A DNA stretch of 64,000 nt from Vibrio navarrensis (GCF_015767675.1 NZ_CP065217.1:1426001-1490000), one strand, 5' to 3'. Counted from the first letter of the stretch, positions 9,352 to 20,280 are shown. Numbers and translations are program-made. Notes: generated by a model not told the origin, from the letters alone.

Positions 9352-10287
9352 TTAGAACTTCTCTTCGAACTCTTTGTTCGCTGCCCATGCGTAGATAAGC
9401 TCTAGCGCGATGGTGGCTCCAGCTAATGCGGTCAGGTCGCTCTGATCGTATGGGGGAGAGACTTCCACAACGTCCATGCCGACGATGTTGACGTCTTTCA
9501 AACCACGGATGATCTTGAGGATCTTGTCGGAGTTGAGGCCGCCACAAACTGGCGTACCTGTGCCTGGCGCAAACGCCGGATCCAAACAGTCGATATCGAA
9601 GGTCACATACACAGGTTTATCAGCCACAATACGGCGAATGTCGGCCAGAATCTCTTCGACCGTCATGTCGTTGGCTTGCATCGCGTTGATGACGTTAAAG
9701 CCATGGCCGTCTTGTTTGTATTCAGTACGAATACCGACTTGTACTGAGTGCTTCGGTGAGATCAAACCTTCTTTCGGCGCATGGTAGAACATGGTGCCGT
9801 GGTCGTAGCTACTGCCGTTTGCATAGGTGTCGGTGTGCGCGTCGAAGTGGATCAGTGCCATCTCACCGTAGTGTTTTGCATAAGCACGCAGCACTGGCAG
9901 AGTGATGAAGTGATCACCACCCAGCGCCAGCATCGTTTTGCCGCTTTGCAAAATGGCCGAGGTCGCGGCTTCCATACGGTAGGTAAAGTCTTCTGCGTCA
10001 CCACAGTCAAAGACTAAGTCACCGCCATCAATCACTTTCACTTTCTTGAACAGGTTAAAGTCCCAAGGAAACTTTTTGCCTTCCCAAGCTAGGTTAACGG
10101 AGGCGCGACGAATCGCATCAGGGCCCATACGCGCACCTGGGCGACCAGAGGTTGCCATATCCAGTGGGGCACCGAACACCACCAGATCCGCATCTGCGGC
10201 GACCGGATCTTTAACATACGGACGACGCACGAAACTCATTGAGTTCGAGTAAAGCGAATAATCAGTTTTAGTAAACAAATCATTCAT
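9352..10287 (-). CDS. speB: Agmatinase
   Basis: 311-residue ureohydrolase. Binuclear Mn2+ ligands are visible: GGDH (His126), HFDAHTDT (Asp149, His151, Asp153) and FDIDCLDP (near 226-233). It hydrolyses agmatine to putrescine and urea in the cytoplasm. The start codon directly abuts the end of speA (10287/10288), so the two steps arginine to agmatine to putrescine are encoded in one operon. Confidence 0.95.
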   Translation of the reverse strand: MNDLFTKTDYSLYSNSMSFVRRPYVKDPVAADADLVVFGAPLDMATSGRPGARMGPDAIRRASVNLAWEGKKFPWDFNLFKKVKVIDGGDLVFDCGDAEDFTYRMEAATSAILQSGKTMLALGGDHFITLPVLRAYAKHYGEMALIHFDAHTDTYANGSSYDHGTMFYHAPKEGLISPKHSVQVGIRTEYKQDGHGFNVINAMQANDMTVEEILADIRRIVADKPVYVTFDIDCLDPAFAPGTGTPVCGGLNSDKILKIIRGLKDVNIVGMDVVEVSPPYDQSDLTALAGATIALELIYAWAANKEFEEKF

Positions 10288-12210
10288 TTAGAAATCCTCT
10301 AAATAAGTATAACCAGACAGACCTTGTTCCAGCTCTGCCAGGATTTGTTGTTGCTCTTTGGCCTCAACACGAAGTGAAACCAGAGATTGGTAGTTCTTAC
10401 GGATCTGGTCCACATCAATATGCACATAACGCATCATGTCTTCGACGGTGTCACCTTCGTTGACAAAATCGATATTCATTTCGCCTTGGTCACCGACATT
10501 AACCACCACACTGTGGGTGTCACCAAACAGGTTATGCATGTCCCCGAGAATTTCTTGATAAGCCCCCACAAGGAAAAAGCCCATCAAATAAGGTTCGTCC
10601 GCGTTCCAAGCCGGAACGGGGAGGGTGCTTTCGATACCTTGACCATCCACGTACGCATCAATCGCACCGTCTGAATCGCAGGTGATATCCAGCATTACAG
10701 CGCGGCGGTCTGCAGTATTTTGCAGCCCAGACAGAGGCATCACCGGGAAAACCTGATCGATACCCCAAGAGTCAGGCAGCGACTGGAATAGCGAGAAGTT
10801 CACAAAGAACTTGTCTGCCAGACGCTCGGCCAATTCGTCCAAAATAGGGCGATGGAAACGGTTTTTGTTGCTCATCAAACGATTGAGCTCGTAATAGATA
10901 CGCAGCGATGTTTGCTCTGCCCAAGCGCGGTGCTCAAGCGTCAACACGCCAGTGGCGAACTGAGAGTGCACCTCAGCCAAATCGCTCTGGGTGTCGTTAT
11001 AAATCTCAATCAATGCACGTGCGTCGGTTCCGTTGTGCAGATTCAACCAACTGCGCCACATGTTGTTGAGCAGCATTGGGAAATCTTCGTCCGGCTCGGT
11101 CACAGTTTCTGGCTTGTAGGTCTCTGTACCGATGACGTTGGCGATCAGCACCGCGTGATGCGCTGTTAATGAACGACCGGATTCAGAGATGATCACCGGC
11201 ATTGGCTGCTTGTAATCTTTACACACGTCACCAACCGTGTTGACGATGTTACGTGCGTACTCGACCAAGCCGTAGTTCATTGAGTTGGACGATTGACTAC
11301 GCGTGCCGTCGTAGTCGATAGCCAAGCCACCGCCTACGTCAAAATATTTGATGTTTGCACCAAGAGTACGCAGTTCGCAGTAGAAACGAACGGACTCGTT
11401 GACCCCATTACGCACATCGCGAATATTGGCCATCTGTGAGCCAAGGTGAAAGTGAACCAGTTGCAGCGTATCGAGCTGGTTCTCTTTCTTCAAACGGGTG
11501 ATCACATTCAGCACTTGTGAAGCAGAGAGTCCAAACTTCGACTTCTCACCGCCACTGGCTTGCCATTTGCCTGTACCTTGAGAAGCAAGGCGGATGCGAA
11601 TGCCCAAACGTGGCGTCACACCAAGGCTCTCTGCTTCACGCAGTACCAAGTCCAACTCCGACATCTTCTCAAGCACGATGAACACTTTATGGCCCAGTTT
11701 TTCGCCAATCAGCGCTAAACGGATGTACTCACGGTCTTTATAGCCGTTGCAGACGATCACAGAGCTCGCTTGTTGCGCCATGGCGAGCACTGCGAGTAAC
11801 TCTGGTTTACTGCCGGCTTCAAGGCCCAGCTGTTTTGTTTCAAGTTGTGCCTGGCTCGCCAGAATCTCATCCACCACTTCACGCTGTTGGTTTACTTTAA
11901 TTGGGTAAACCAGCAGGTATTTATTGGGGTATTGATATTCCTCAATCGCCTGGTTAAACGCGTCACAGATCGAATGAACACGCTGATGCAGAATTTGTGG
12001 AAAGCGAACCAACACCGGCACATTGAGCTGACGCTCTTCCAGTGCTTTGACGATTTTGCTTAACTGAACCTGGTGAGCATTGTCACTACGAGGTGAAACG
12101 TACATTTCTCCATGATCGTCAATGCCGTAAAAGCCTTGGCTCCAGTAATGTACGTTGTAATCTGCGCGAACGCGGTCTAGTTTGGATGTTTGTTCCACAT
12201 CTAATCTCAC
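10288..12210 (-). CDS. speA: Biosynthetic arginine decarboxylase
   Basis: 640-residue fold-III PLP-dependent decarboxylase, normal length for SpeA. The PLP lysine lies in [10 protein letters not shown] (Lys105). Later motifs include [27 protein letters not shown] and [12 protein letters not shown]. It converts arginine to agmatine; speB follows without a gap. The long upstream region (12,211 onward) must hold the operon promoter. Confidence 0.96.
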   Translation of the reverse strand: MRLDVEQTSKLDRVRADYNVHYWSQGFYGIDDHGEMYVSPRSDNAHQVQLSKIVKALEERQLNVPVLVRFPQILHQRVHSICDAFNQAIEEYQYPNKYLLVYPIKVNQQREVVDEILASQAQLETKQLGLEAGSKPELLAVLAMAQQASSVIVCNGYKDREYIRLALIGEKLGHKVFIVLEKMSELDLVLREAESLGVTPRLGIRIRLASQGTGKWQASGGEKSKFGLSASQVLNVITRLKKENQLDTLQLVHFHLGSQMANIRDVRNGVNESVRFYCELRTLGANIKYFDVGGGLAIDYDGTRSQSSNSMNYGLVEYARNIVNTVGDVCKDYKQPMPVIISESGRSLTAHHAVLIANVIGTETYKPETVTEPDEDFPMLLNNMWRSWLNLHNGTDARALIEIYNDTQSDLAEVHSQFATGVLTLEHRAWAEQTSLRIYYELNRLMSNKNRFHRPILDELAERLADKFFVNFSLFQSLPDSWGIDQVFPVMPLSGLQNTADRRAVMLDITCDSDGAIDAYVDGQGIESTLPVPAWNADEPYLMGFFLVGAYQEILGDMHNLFGDTHSVVVNVGDQGEMNIDFVNEGDTVEDMMRYVHIDVDQIRKNYQSLVSLRVEAKEQQQILAELEQGLSGYTYLEDF

Positions 12211-12782
12211 AGAATATATCCGCAGAACTGCAACGGATATTTAAGAACAAAACATGAGTGGGCTGAGCCTCTCATGGCCTGACACGCAACGCGTGTTGCG
12301 CGAATTAACGGACAATTTAACATTTGAGTCTAATGAATAAAATTAATTTTTACGACAATAGTTTCTTATTATGAACTCAACGAAAAACAAACGAATTTTC
12401 ATTGAATAACAGTGAGTAAGCACTTGATATTCAGGGGGTAAAATGTTACTTGCACTTTGAGTGAAAACTCGTGTTCTTTGTCAGACTAATCGCCTTTTTT
12501 TCAGACGGTTACCCTCTTATTTTTGCATTAAACAAGTGACGGGAAAACGATCTAATTTGCGATAAATACTCACGTTGCTAATGCAAATAATGAATATATT
12601 CATTCATGCAAAAATCACAGACGAGCAGTGCCTAATTTTCCAGCAGCGCTTAATTGATTAAACATCATTCATCTGTCATCAAAGGGGCTGTCCTTTGGAA
12701 AAACCAATGTTCCTCGAGTCGCAATATCACGTGTGTTCGAGTGGTGCCGTCGATGATATTGCGACCTTGTTTCTTACTTTGT
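12211..12782. other. Intergenic region speA / HDOD gene, with a long hairpin
   Basis: About 570 bp without a gene. The part next to speA is AT-rich and should hold the speAB promoter, but I see no unambiguous -35/-10 pair. At 12,718-12,765 a perfect 12-bp inverted repeat (GTCGCAATATCA / TGATATTGCGAC) encloses a 24-nt loop just beyond the HDOD gene's 3' end. On the minus strand it is followed by a short T run, so it may be that gene's terminator, although the stem is long and GC-poor for one. Confidence 0.5.
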
Positions 12783-13613
12783 TTAAGCGGCCACCATCTG
12801 CTGGGCCAACTCTCGGCCGTTGCCGCGAATTTTATCAAGCTTATCAACAAAGGCGGCGGAAATGCAGAGCAGCCTAGAGTCGGGGTGGTTGGCGAGGAAA
12901 AGGGCTTTTTCACTGGGTTCTGTCATTTCATCCCAACGGTTGTTGATAGCACGCGCAAAGTGCAAAATGCTGGCGAGTTTTGGGGAGACGTCCGCTTCGC
13001 GTGGTTCTGGGAAATGCTCTATTGCATCCGCCATTTCTTCGGGAAAGTTCCAGCTACGTGCCAGCTTTGCACCCAAAGTGGGAGAAGAGACGTTCAACAA
13101 TTCTTCCTGTACCGCTATTGGATCTTCGCCGTCGGCGACACGTTGATTGATCAACAGTGCTTCGCTCGGAGCGAGAGTATGGATCATGAGCTCACCGATG
13201 TTGTGTAAAACGCCAGTGGTAAAGGTTTCATTGACATCCATGCCCGCTTCTCCCGCCAATTTGGCGGAAATCACCGAGACTTCAAAAGTGTCAGTCCAGT
13301 ATTTTTCCATATCCAGCGTCGTGATTTTAGGAAAGGCGCTGGAAAGCACAGAAGCAACGACTAAAGTTCTTACCGCTTCGGTGCCAACGCGGATGAGCGC
13401 ATCGTTGATGGTAGCGACATTTTTACTTCCGCCAAAATGGGCGGAGTTGGCCATTCGCAATAAGCGGGCACTGAGCACTTGATCCATGGAAATTTTCTTC
13501 GTGAGTTGAACAAAATCGACTTCGTCACGATTGACCATTTCCAGTAGCTCTTGCAGCAGACTTTGAATGCGTGGTAGTTCGTTTAGTCTTGTAATTAACG
13601 CAGCCTGACTCAT
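12783..13613 (-). CDS. HDOD domain protein
   Basis: 276 residues from the ATG at 13613, chosen because GAGGAG lies just upstream; an in-frame ATG 14 codons earlier lacks this signal. The HDOD domain covers most of the protein (LPRIQSLLQELLEMVNRDEVDFVQLTKKISMD..., TGVLHNIGELMI). HDOD proteins are degenerate HD-type domains without full phosphodiesterase metal ligands and usually act in signalling or stress control. No partner domain is present. Monocistronic. Confidence 0.85.
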   Translation of the reverse strand: MSQAALITRLNELPRIQSLLQELLEMVNRDEVDFVQLTKKISMDQVLSARLLRMANSAHFGGSKNVATINDALIRVGTEAVRTLVVASVLSSAFPKITTLDMEKYWTDTFEVSVISAKLAGEAGMDVNETFTTGVLHNIGELMIHTLAPSEALLINQRVADGEDPIAVQEELLNVSSPTLGAKLARSWNFPEEMADAIEHFPEPREADVSPKLASILHFARAINNRWDEMTEPSEKALFLANHPDSRLLCISAAFVDKLDKIRGNGRELAQQMVAA

Positions 13614-13773
13614 GATTTTTCTCCTCGTGGTGTGGGCAATTTTAATATAGGTCACACTTTGAGATTATGACAAAAGCCGATAGCATCGTGGCAAAGTAGG
13701 CTTGGCAGAAAATAGCCTGATGAGTAGCAAATATGGGCTTATCGAGCTTGGTCAAAATAAAGAAGGTGTCGCA

Positions 13774-14304
13774 GTGACAGTTACACTCAGATTGCTTAGT
13801 GAGAAAGACAGTAACGCTCTGCTCGCGTTTGAGCTAGAGAATCGTCAGTGGTTTGAACGATTTATCGCACCAAGGGAGGCTTCTATGCTCTCCTCTGACG
13901 GCATTCTAGAACATATCGAGTTTTGCTTAGAAGAGTATGAGGAGAAGCGCCTGCTGCCGATGGTGGTGGTTGATAGCCAAGGTGAGATCCTCGGGCGGAT
14001 TAATTTCCACGATGTGAAGTTTAACCAAGGACAAGCGGCGCTGGGCTACCGATTCGCCGAACATGCGTGTGGTAAAGGGTTGGCGAGTGAAATGATAAAA
14101 GAGGGGATTGATACCGTTAGAGACATTGGATTTCGACGTCTTATTGCCGTTGCGGCGATAGATAATTTAACATCGCAACGAGTGCTGGAGAAGTGCGGTT
14201 TTTCTCAAGTTGCTTTAGTGCCAAACTATGTGCGATTGCATGGCCATTATGTGGATTGTTTTCGCTATCAATTGAACCTGCGTAAATTGAAAAATGCGGT
14301 TTAA
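13774..14304 (+). CDS. GNAT acetyltransferase (RimJ/RimL type)
   Basis: GNAT-fold N-acetyltransferase. I prefer the GTG at 13774 (176 aa, VTVTLRLLSEKD...) because AGAAGG sits 7 bp upstream and family members begin near this point; in-frame ATGs at 13702 and 13720 would extend it. Motif A lies around ALGYRFAEHACGKGLASEM, and the family C-terminal part is seen in SQRVLEKCGFSQVALVPNYVRLHGHYVDCFRY, as in ribosomal-protein N-acetyltransferase relatives. Acetyl-CoA is the expected donor; the acceptor is unknown. Confidence 0.85.
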   Translation: MTVTLRLLSEKDSNALLAFELENRQWFERFIAPREASMLSSDGILEHIEFCLEEYEEKRLLPMVVVDSQGEILGRINFHDVKFNQGQAALGYRFAEHACGKGLASEMIKEGIDTVRDIGFRRLIAVAAIDNLTSQRVLEKCGFSQVALVPNYVRLHGHYVDCFRYQLNLRKLKNAV

Positions 14305-14625
14305 TGTGGCTATGACGGAAAATTATTCTTTCAAATCGATGCTATTCCTCTCTTTGCCTGATTACTTTTTTATCTTGGTAAAGCACTATCTCTGTTATTC
14401 TGCTAATCTTTTGATTATTAATAAATTGTTAAAGTTAGCTAACGTGAATAATTGACTGCCTCACATTTATTAAACAGAGTATTGTCGTTTTTGTGATATT
14501 GAATGCATAAATGGAAAAAGTGTATCTATATCAAATTATTTATTAAAAAATCACGGTAACGGTTGCGAAAGATTTTTTTCACGCTACAAATATAGTCCGG
14601 TTGTAAAATAAAAAGGAAAGAAGAT
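14305..14625. other. AT-rich intergenic region
   Basis: About 320 bp of AT-rich DNA upstream of the HTH regulator. No gene, hairpin or clear promoter pair was recognised; AAAGGAAAGAAG just before 14626 is a good ribosome binding site. Confidence 0.4.
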
Positions 14626-15435
14626 ATGCGAGGAACTACTCCCGAGTATCTGTTAGCCGCATTAAGGCAGATCATTAAAAGCAAAGGGCTAACGTATCGA
14701 GAGTTGTCTGACAGATTAGGAATTCCTCTTTCTACATTCAAACGCCATCTTTATAGCTCGAACATTACGCTTGATAAGTTGATTGAATACTGCCGAGAGA
14801 TTGATTCTACCCTTGATGAGCTGCAGAAAATTGCAGTGCAGTTACAGACAAATGATGAAAACTACTTCAACCATACTCAGGATGAAGTGTTTTTTAACCA
14901 TCCAGAGCTTTATGATTTTTATAGAGAAATCCGTCATCTGCGCGACAAAGACGGTTTTCGTTGGATGAAAGATAAGTATCAGTTAGATGACTCAACCACT
15001 TATTCCTACTTGCGCGCTCTGGAAATGTTGGGTTTGATTAAACTCACCGAAGACAACAAGTTCAGCTTAGTCGGGCCGATGTATTACCGTTTTGCCGATA
15101 ATTCGAAGCTGAATAAGAAGTACACCGAAACGCTGAAAGAGCAGACAACCGCTTACAAAGACTGTGTACGGATAGGCTTTTCGCGTATGAATCTGACGGA
15201 TAATCAGCTAACCGCGATTGGCAAGACGTTAGCGAAAGAGGTGCTGAAGTATCACAGTGAGAACATGGCGGATGGTAATTTTGAAGTGTCTGACTTTAAA
15301 AACGTACTGTTGATTGCCAGCCCACACGAGCCTTTGATGTTTTCCGATGGAATCGGCAAGCTGCCGAATGATTTCCTCAATCAAATCAAAGAGGCAATTG
15401 ATAAAGCTGGGCAAAAGCCAAGTTTGGCACTGTGA
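14626..15435 (+). CDS. HTH transcriptional regulator (XRE-like N-terminus)
   Basis: 269 residues. Residues about 5-60 form a Cro/CI-type helix-turn-helix (LTYRELSDRLGIPLSTFKRHLYSSNITLDKLIEYC). The rest lacks a recognisable sensor domain but includes a region around DSTTYSYLRALEMLGLIKLTEDNKFSLVGP that looks like a second winged-helix module. It is therefore probably a DNA-binding regulator of unknown target. A terminator follows directly. It converges on the large metalloprotease gene. Confidence 0.75.
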   Translation: MRGTTPEYLLAALRQIIKSKGLTYRELSDRLGIPLSTFKRHLYSSNITLDKLIEYCREIDSTLDELQKIAVQLQTNDENYFNHTQDEVFFNHPELYDFYREIRHLRDKDGFRWMKDKYQLDDSTTYSYLRALEMLGLIKLTEDNKFSLVGPMYYRFADNSKLNKKYTETLKEQTTAYKDCVRIGFSRMNLTDNQLTAIGKTLAKEVLKYHSENMADGNFEVSDFKNVLLIASPHEPLMFSDGIGKLPNDFLNQIKEAIDKAGQKPSLAL

Positions 15436-15462
15436 TTTGATATTTCATGTGTAAGAGCAAAA

Positions 15463-15494
15463 AAAGCGCCGTCATGCTGACATGACGGCGCTTT
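15463..15494. terminator. Bidirectional terminator
   Basis: A 14-bp stem with a short loop (AAAGCGCCGTCATG / CATGACGGCGCTTT), preceded by an A run and followed by T-rich sequence, between the converging HTH regulator and metalloprotease genes. Confidence 0.85.
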
Positions 15495-15542
15495 GCTTGT
15501 GCGGGGATAATCAGGCCGGCATCGGGCTTACCGGCCAGTGAT

Positions 15543-18500
15543 TTAGTCCATCAAAGGCAACTGCTCAATGGCGCGGCGGTAACGACGGTACTCGCCTGTG
15601 CTCCATAGCCAGATGCTTTCTGCCGGAACGGCGTAGAACTTGGCATGCTCAGGTTTGTCTGCGATCTGTGCTGCGATTTCCGTTGCCTTAGTTGCTGAGA
15701 AGTTAAGTAGAGCCTCCAAGTACTCCGGATCGCTATCTTTATTCTCATTAATGCTTTGCCAAGCAAGCAGCAGGTCATCCTTGTTATGGCAGCCTTCAGC
15801 GGCACTTTTCTTCGCTGGGTAGTAGCATTTCTGGCTACTGTCGTAGGCGAATTTAGCCGGAGTGAAAGGGGTACCTCTAAACAGCGATTCAAAATAAACG
15901 GCTGATTTCAGGAGGTTCACTGCATCGGTATCACGCAGCAGGTACAAAGTGGCGTCTTTTTGCGTACGAATGCCTAGCTGAGTGAAACGCAAGTTTTGTT
16001 TTACGGTGTAAGGTGAACTCTCCAGAAGCTCACGTTGCTCGTCACGTCCGTCAATTAACATCGCTTTAAGTGCCATGTTTTTGGCCAAACCGTTACGACG
16101 CGTCACCATGTAGTTACGTGTTTTCCAGCTAAATTCATAACCACCATTTAGGTCAACAGACATACTTGGTTTTCTGATTGAAATGTCATCAATCAGGTGT
16201 TGAGCGCTGTCGGCTAATCCGTACTCATCTGCCTGTCCGAACGCCACCAAGTTGGTCAGCAATGCATTAAACAATGGTGTCACTGTGGTTGGTGACAACT
16301 GGAAATAACCCTTAAGTACATCGTAATACGGAAGCACTTCAATAGAGCTACGTAAATCTGGTAGGTAACGTGTCTTGGTTTGGACACTCTCACCATTCTC
16401 GTCAACAAATACCGGGCCGCGGAAGCTGGTCGCGCCGTAACCTATGTAGCCCAGGTACTCTTTCATTTTTACTGGTGTTCCTTTGGTGCCACTGCGAACG
16501 TCGGAAACATCCATCAGCGCCATATTGGATTTGTCACGCGAACTACGCCAATCATTCCTTTGCACCAGTGTCTGTGCTGCTAGCAATTTGTCTGGCCAGA
16601 TCCCCATCAAATCGATTGCCGATGAGTAAATCTGGTTGGGGTTGTTGGCTCTCATATCCGAATATGGACGGCCATCACGGGTCTCTGATAATACCTTGAT
16701 CGGTTGAGAACCACTTGCCAATTTAGCGACCAAGTCCTTGTCGAAACAAGATTCTGGTAGCGTGGTTTTATAGCTCATGTCTGGACCGTATTGCGCCCAC
16801 AAATCATTTAATGAGGAAAATAGCTGTAACGGCTGAGCGCTGCCAGTGGTGACCTCAATTTCGCAAACATGATCGGGCTGTGCCATCACTTCAACAAAGA
16901 AATCTGCCGCTAATAAGGCTGCATCAAAGGTGTCACAAATCATTTGTGCACCTTGTGGCAGTCGACTGCGAGTTGACGCATTTTGACAGTTGTCGGTGTA
17001 GAAATTCGCTACGTTTTGCCCGTAACTCTCTTCTTCTTCGCCTTTTAGCTGGGCAAAGTAGTAGTCGATTTCACCAAGATCCTCAACCACTTCACGGATC
17101 TCATTGAACTGGTTAAGGCGAGCCACCGTGTAGCCGAACAATCTACTCTCATAAAAGCTATCTCGGCCATTACGTTTGTTGAGGTAGTCGTAACTGTCCC
17201 AGTAACGCTGAATGCGGAACTTGGTCAACTCAAGGATATTGGTGCCTTCATCAAAGCGGTTACAGGTGGTCGTGCTGCTGGTGTTTTCATCAGTACAGTA
17301 GTAGTAGTTTTTAACGCTTTGAGTCGGTTGGCTATTGTCTTGTTTTGCCAACTGCTCTTTGAGTACTTCCAAAGTACCGAGTGGGTAATCACGGTAGTTC
17401 TGACGCACTTTAGCGTCAATGGCGTCTAAGCTGGCGTATGCGACAGTCGGCTCACCTTGAGCATCAACGGTATTCACTTCGGCTTGGCGATTATATCCGA
17501 AACGCAGGGCAGCGATGTCGTACTTACCATAGGTTGGCAGTTCGTCAAAAATCGAAGCGCCGTAATCCATGATCGAACTGTAAGCGGGGACCTTATCATA
17601 GCCAAGTGCGGTGATTTCTTGCTCGCTGTAGAAGTTATTCTTGTCCATTGAGCCCATAAAGTTATGGCGCAAACCGAGATTGTGGCCAAGCTCGTGGACT
17701 AAGGTCGAGGTATAAATGTGCTGCGAAATCTGTTTGGTCACTTGCGCTTGCTGATCTGCGTTGAGATCTTCCCACGCTTTGAGCTTAGTATTGACCTTGT
17801 CGGCGTAATCTGGCTGTGAAGGATCCAAATGCGTGTTATCAAAGTAACCGCCGTTGATATAATCAATGCCCTTAATTAACCCTTTCGATTGAGTGCTCAC
17901 CCAAAGGAACTGATCAGAATACATGTTCTGCTCAGCGTACGCTTGAAACTGCTTCGCATAGCTTAGGGCCTGCTTGTTAAAGCTGTGTTCCTGCTGCATA
18001 TCTGGACGAAGCCAAGAGACGACTCCATTATCGAAACGAGGTTCGCTGGCCGCGACCATAGGAAGTGACGCTCTGATATTGGTGATGTTTTTCGCCATGA
18101 CCAAGTTAGAAACGCGCTCGCCACCAAAGGTCATTATCGCTGGTTCAGAAGCGGCAGTATTGTCGTCGTTCGTCGTGGTTTGGTTATTATCAAGATCGTT
18201 TTCAGTCGGGCGTGCAATCTCTTGACGGTTGTAGTGCACCGTCAGGCGACGCCACATGTCTCGTGCGGAAGCACGGATAACGCCAGCGTACTGATTGACG
18301 TGCGCATGAACAATTTCACCGGTAAGCGGGTTGGTGGCTGAAGGGCCATAACCGAGCAAACCATTGTCGACCGGATCGGTGATGAGGTTAAACATGTTGA
18401 TGCGCAAGTCACCAGGGTGCTTACCTGCTGGTGTCTCTTTATTGACAATGTTAATTGTCGGCACACCCGTTCCAGCAAGCACTTCGTTGACATGGTCGAT

Positions 18501-19436
18501 AGTTTTAATAGTGGTTTCTAGGAACTCACGTCCCTCTGGCGTGAAGTAGCTGTCACTTAAGTAGTAATCGATCGACGCTTTTTTCGGGTTAAAACGATTG
18601 ATCAGGCGGTATTTTTCACCTTCTAAGTCCGCTTCACCATTGGTTGAAAGCGGCGTTTTTTCTTGGTTAAAGAAGCCATAGCGCTGAGAGTCACGACCGG
18701 GGTAGTGCACGACTTCATAATCTTTGCTGGCTAACTTGTCGAGCTTGACCAAAGAGTAGAAAAAGCGTGTTTTGAAGGAGAGATCTTCTAGTTCAGAACC
18801 AAACTGGTACATATCGTCGGCATCGGCGGTGAAAGTCCGTTCGACTTCGACGTTAATCACGCCAGCATCGGCATCGTACTCCCAATGGACCAAGCGCGGA
18901 TCGGCCGACTCAGTGACGTTGTCTGCGGTCCACCAAGCATCGACGGTATCGACGGCCAGCGACTTAATGCCAGTGTAATCTGGCGTGAAATGGGTGGTCT
19001 CTTCCCATTTTAAGCTCGCATCGGTGTTGAGCTCTTCTTTGTTGGTACATTCATCAAACTGATCTTCGGCACAGCGATACTGTTGAAATTCGCCAGGGAT
19101 CTTCAACACCGGAGCAAGGTTGATACTGCTGTCGTAGCGGCTCGGTTTACCATCGACTAGGGTATCACGATCCACTTCTTCGGCGATGATGCCGTTCTTC
19201 TGGTCAAAACGTAAGGTGACCAGTTTTGGCGTGCCTTGGAAGAAGCCACGTTGTGTGGCCGCATAGCGCGGCGCGGCACCCGTTGATGGCATGTAGAGCC
19301 AAAGTGATTCTGTGTCTAAAGAGCTTTTGCTGATCTGCTCAGCCGCTCTCGGTTCGTATTCATATGCGCGTTCCTCTGCGCCACAGCCATACAATGCCAC
19401 AGACACCATAGTGGCGAGTAATAACTTTCTATACAT
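15543..19436 (-). CDS. Large lipoprotein zinc metalloprotease
   Basis: 1297 residues from the ATG at 19436. This start gives a proper lipoprotein signal (MYRKLLLATMVSVALYGCG, lipobox Cys18); upstream in-frame codons would bury it. The zinc-binding motif HELGHNLGLRH lies near residues 581-591, an extended metzincin-like HExxHxxGxxH, followed by a Met-turn candidate in SSIMDYGAS. It is probably anchored in the outer membrane and acts in the periplasm or at the surface. The family matches the large DUF5117/DUF4953-type metalloproteases of unknown substrate. The outer-membrane gene upstream on the same strand ends 14 bp before this start, so the two are probably co-transcribed. Confidence 0.85.
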   Translation of the reverse strand: MYRKLLLATMVSVALYGCGAEERAYEYEPRAAEQISKSSLDTESLWLYMPSTGAAPRYAATQRGFFQGTPKLVTLRFDQKNGIIAEEVDRDTLVDGKPSRYDSSINLAPVLKIPGEFQQYRCAEDQFDECTNKEELNTDASLKWEETTHFTPDYTGIKSLAVDTVDAWWTADNVTESADPRLVHWEYDADAGVINVEVERTFTADADDMYQFGSELEDLSFKTRFFYSLVKLDKLASKDYEVVHYPGRDSQRYGFFNQEKTPLSTNGEADLEGEKYRLINRFNPKKASIDYYLSDSYFTPEGREFLETTIKTIDHVNEVLAGTGVPTINIVNKETPAGKHPGDLRINMFNLITDPVDNGLLGYGPSATNPLTGEIVHAHVNQYAGVIRASARDMWRRLTVHYNRQEIARPTENDLDNNQTTTNDDNTAASEPAIMTFGGERVSNLVMAKNITNIRASLPMVAASEPRFDNGVVSWLRPDMQQEHSFNKQALSYAKQFQAYAEQNMYSDQFLWVSTQSKGLIKGIDYINGGYFDNTHLDPSQPDYADKVNTKLKAWEDLNADQQAQVTKQISQHIYTSTLVHELGHNLGLRHNFMGSMDKNNFYSEQEITALGYDKVPAYSSIMDYGASIFDELPTYGKYDIAALRFGYNRQAEVNTVDAQGEPTVAYASLDAIDAKVRQNYRDYPLGTLEVLKEQLAKQDNSQPTQSVKNYYYCTDENTSSTTTCNRFDEGTNILELTKFRIQRYWDSYDYLNKRNGRDSFYESRLFGYTVARLNQFNEIREVVEDLGEIDYYFAQLKGEEEESYGQNVANFYTDNCQNASTRSRLPQGAQMICDTFDAALLAADFFVEVMAQPDHVCEIEVTTGSAQPLQLFSSLNDLWAQYGPDMSYKTTLPESCFDKDLVAKLASGSQPIKVLSETRDGRPYSDMRANNPNQIYSSAIDLMGIWPDKLLAAQTLVQRNDWRSSRDKSNMALMDVSDVRSGTKGTPVKMKEYLGYIGYGATSFRGPVFVDENGESVQTKTRYLPDLRSSIEVLPYYDVLKGYFQLSPTTVTPLFNALLTNLVAFGQADEYGLADSAQHLIDDISIRKPSMSVDLNGGYEFSWKTRNYMVTRRNGLAKNMALKAMLIDGRDEQRELLESSPYTVKQNLRFTQLGIRTQKDATLYLLRDTDAVNLLKSAVYFESLFRGTPFTPAKFAYDSSQKCYYPAKKSAAEGCHNKDDLLLAWQSINENKDSDPEYLEALLNFSATKATEIAAQIADKPEHAKFYAVPAESIWLWSTGEYRRYRRAIEQLPLMD

Positions 19437-19449
19437 GTTGTGCACCAGA

Positions 19450-20280
19450 TTAGTAGTTATAAGTGATTGATAGGTAGTAAGTTGGCTTGTCCAAGTCGAA
19501 TAAGGTGTCGATTGGGTTTGGTCCTCGGTCGGCATCGAAATACCGTGCGCTGTTGGTTAGACCAACAGCCAGTGAGATGTTTTCAGTTACGTTGTAACCA
19601 AGCTCTTCTGAGTGACTGAACTCAGGAGAATATTCATTGCCGCGATAGGTCCAAGACGTCGAGCTGTCGATGGTCGTAGAAAGCCACCAATCGCCAAATT
19701 CATACGTCAAACCAAAAGAGTTGCTGAGGCGATACTCTTCCAGTTGTGTTGTCCCCAAGGTGGTGTAGCGGTGGAAGTTCTTTCGAATACGCACCGAATC
19801 GGTCAGATTTAGGCCTTCGAGCAAAAACGCCATGTCGTAAGAGAGAGTGAGATCGGCGCGGATCGCGGTAGAAAGATCGCTTTTTTGCGCTGTCTCGGAA
19901 AGAGGAATCAAGACGCGCATGCCTGCGGAGAAGCTTAGATTCTCTGTAGGTTGGTATAGATCGGCGTATTTGGCCTTGATCCACGCGTTTTGCCAGTATT
20001 GGCCTTTTTCACCATCAAATTGGTGAATGCCAGCAATATCGGCACTCAGTGACCAGTTATCGTCGAATTGATAGCCAAGGGTTACACTGGCATCTATCGA
20101 CCGTGAGGCAAGGTAGCTGGTATCACGATAGGCGTTTCGGCTGTAAGAGCTCGACGCAGAGAAACTCCAGGGCTGGTCGTTTTCCACGCTGGCTTGTTCG
20201 TCGGTGGGACTTTCTGCATGTGCTGTTAACGGCAAACAAGTCGCAAAGAGCGCACACAGTGCGTAATGACACTGTTTCAC
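19450..20280 (-). CDS. Predicted outer-membrane beta-barrel protein
   Basis: 276 residues with a signal peptide (LCALFATCLPLTAHA, cleavage after about residue 22). The mature part consists of repeated amphipathic strands rich in Tyr, Trp and Ser (NAYRDTSYLASRSIDASVTLGYQFDDNWSLSADIAG) and ends in YLSITYNY, a plausible C-terminal barrel strand with aromatic terminus. It precedes the lipoprotein metalloprotease by 13 bp, suggesting joint envelope function. No named family is recognised. Confidence 0.7.
   Translation of the reverse strand: MKQCHYALCALFATCLPLTAHAESPTDEQASVENDQPWSFSASSSYSRNAYRDTSYLASRSIDASVTLGYQFDDNWSLSADIAGIHQFDGEKGQYWQNAWIKAKYADLYQPTENLSFSAGMRVLIPLSETAQKSDLSTAIRADLTLSYDMAFLLEGLNLTDSVRIRKNFHRYTTLGTTQLEEYRLSNSFGLTYEFGDWWLSTTIDSSTSWTYRGNEYSPEFSHSEELGYNVTENISLAVGLTNSARYFDADRGPNPIDTLFDLDKPTYYLSITYNY

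Noticed and set aside
12654..13208. Plus-strand frame overlapping the HDOD gene
   Set aside because: Opposite a clearly recognised HDOD gene; composition unlike real proteins.
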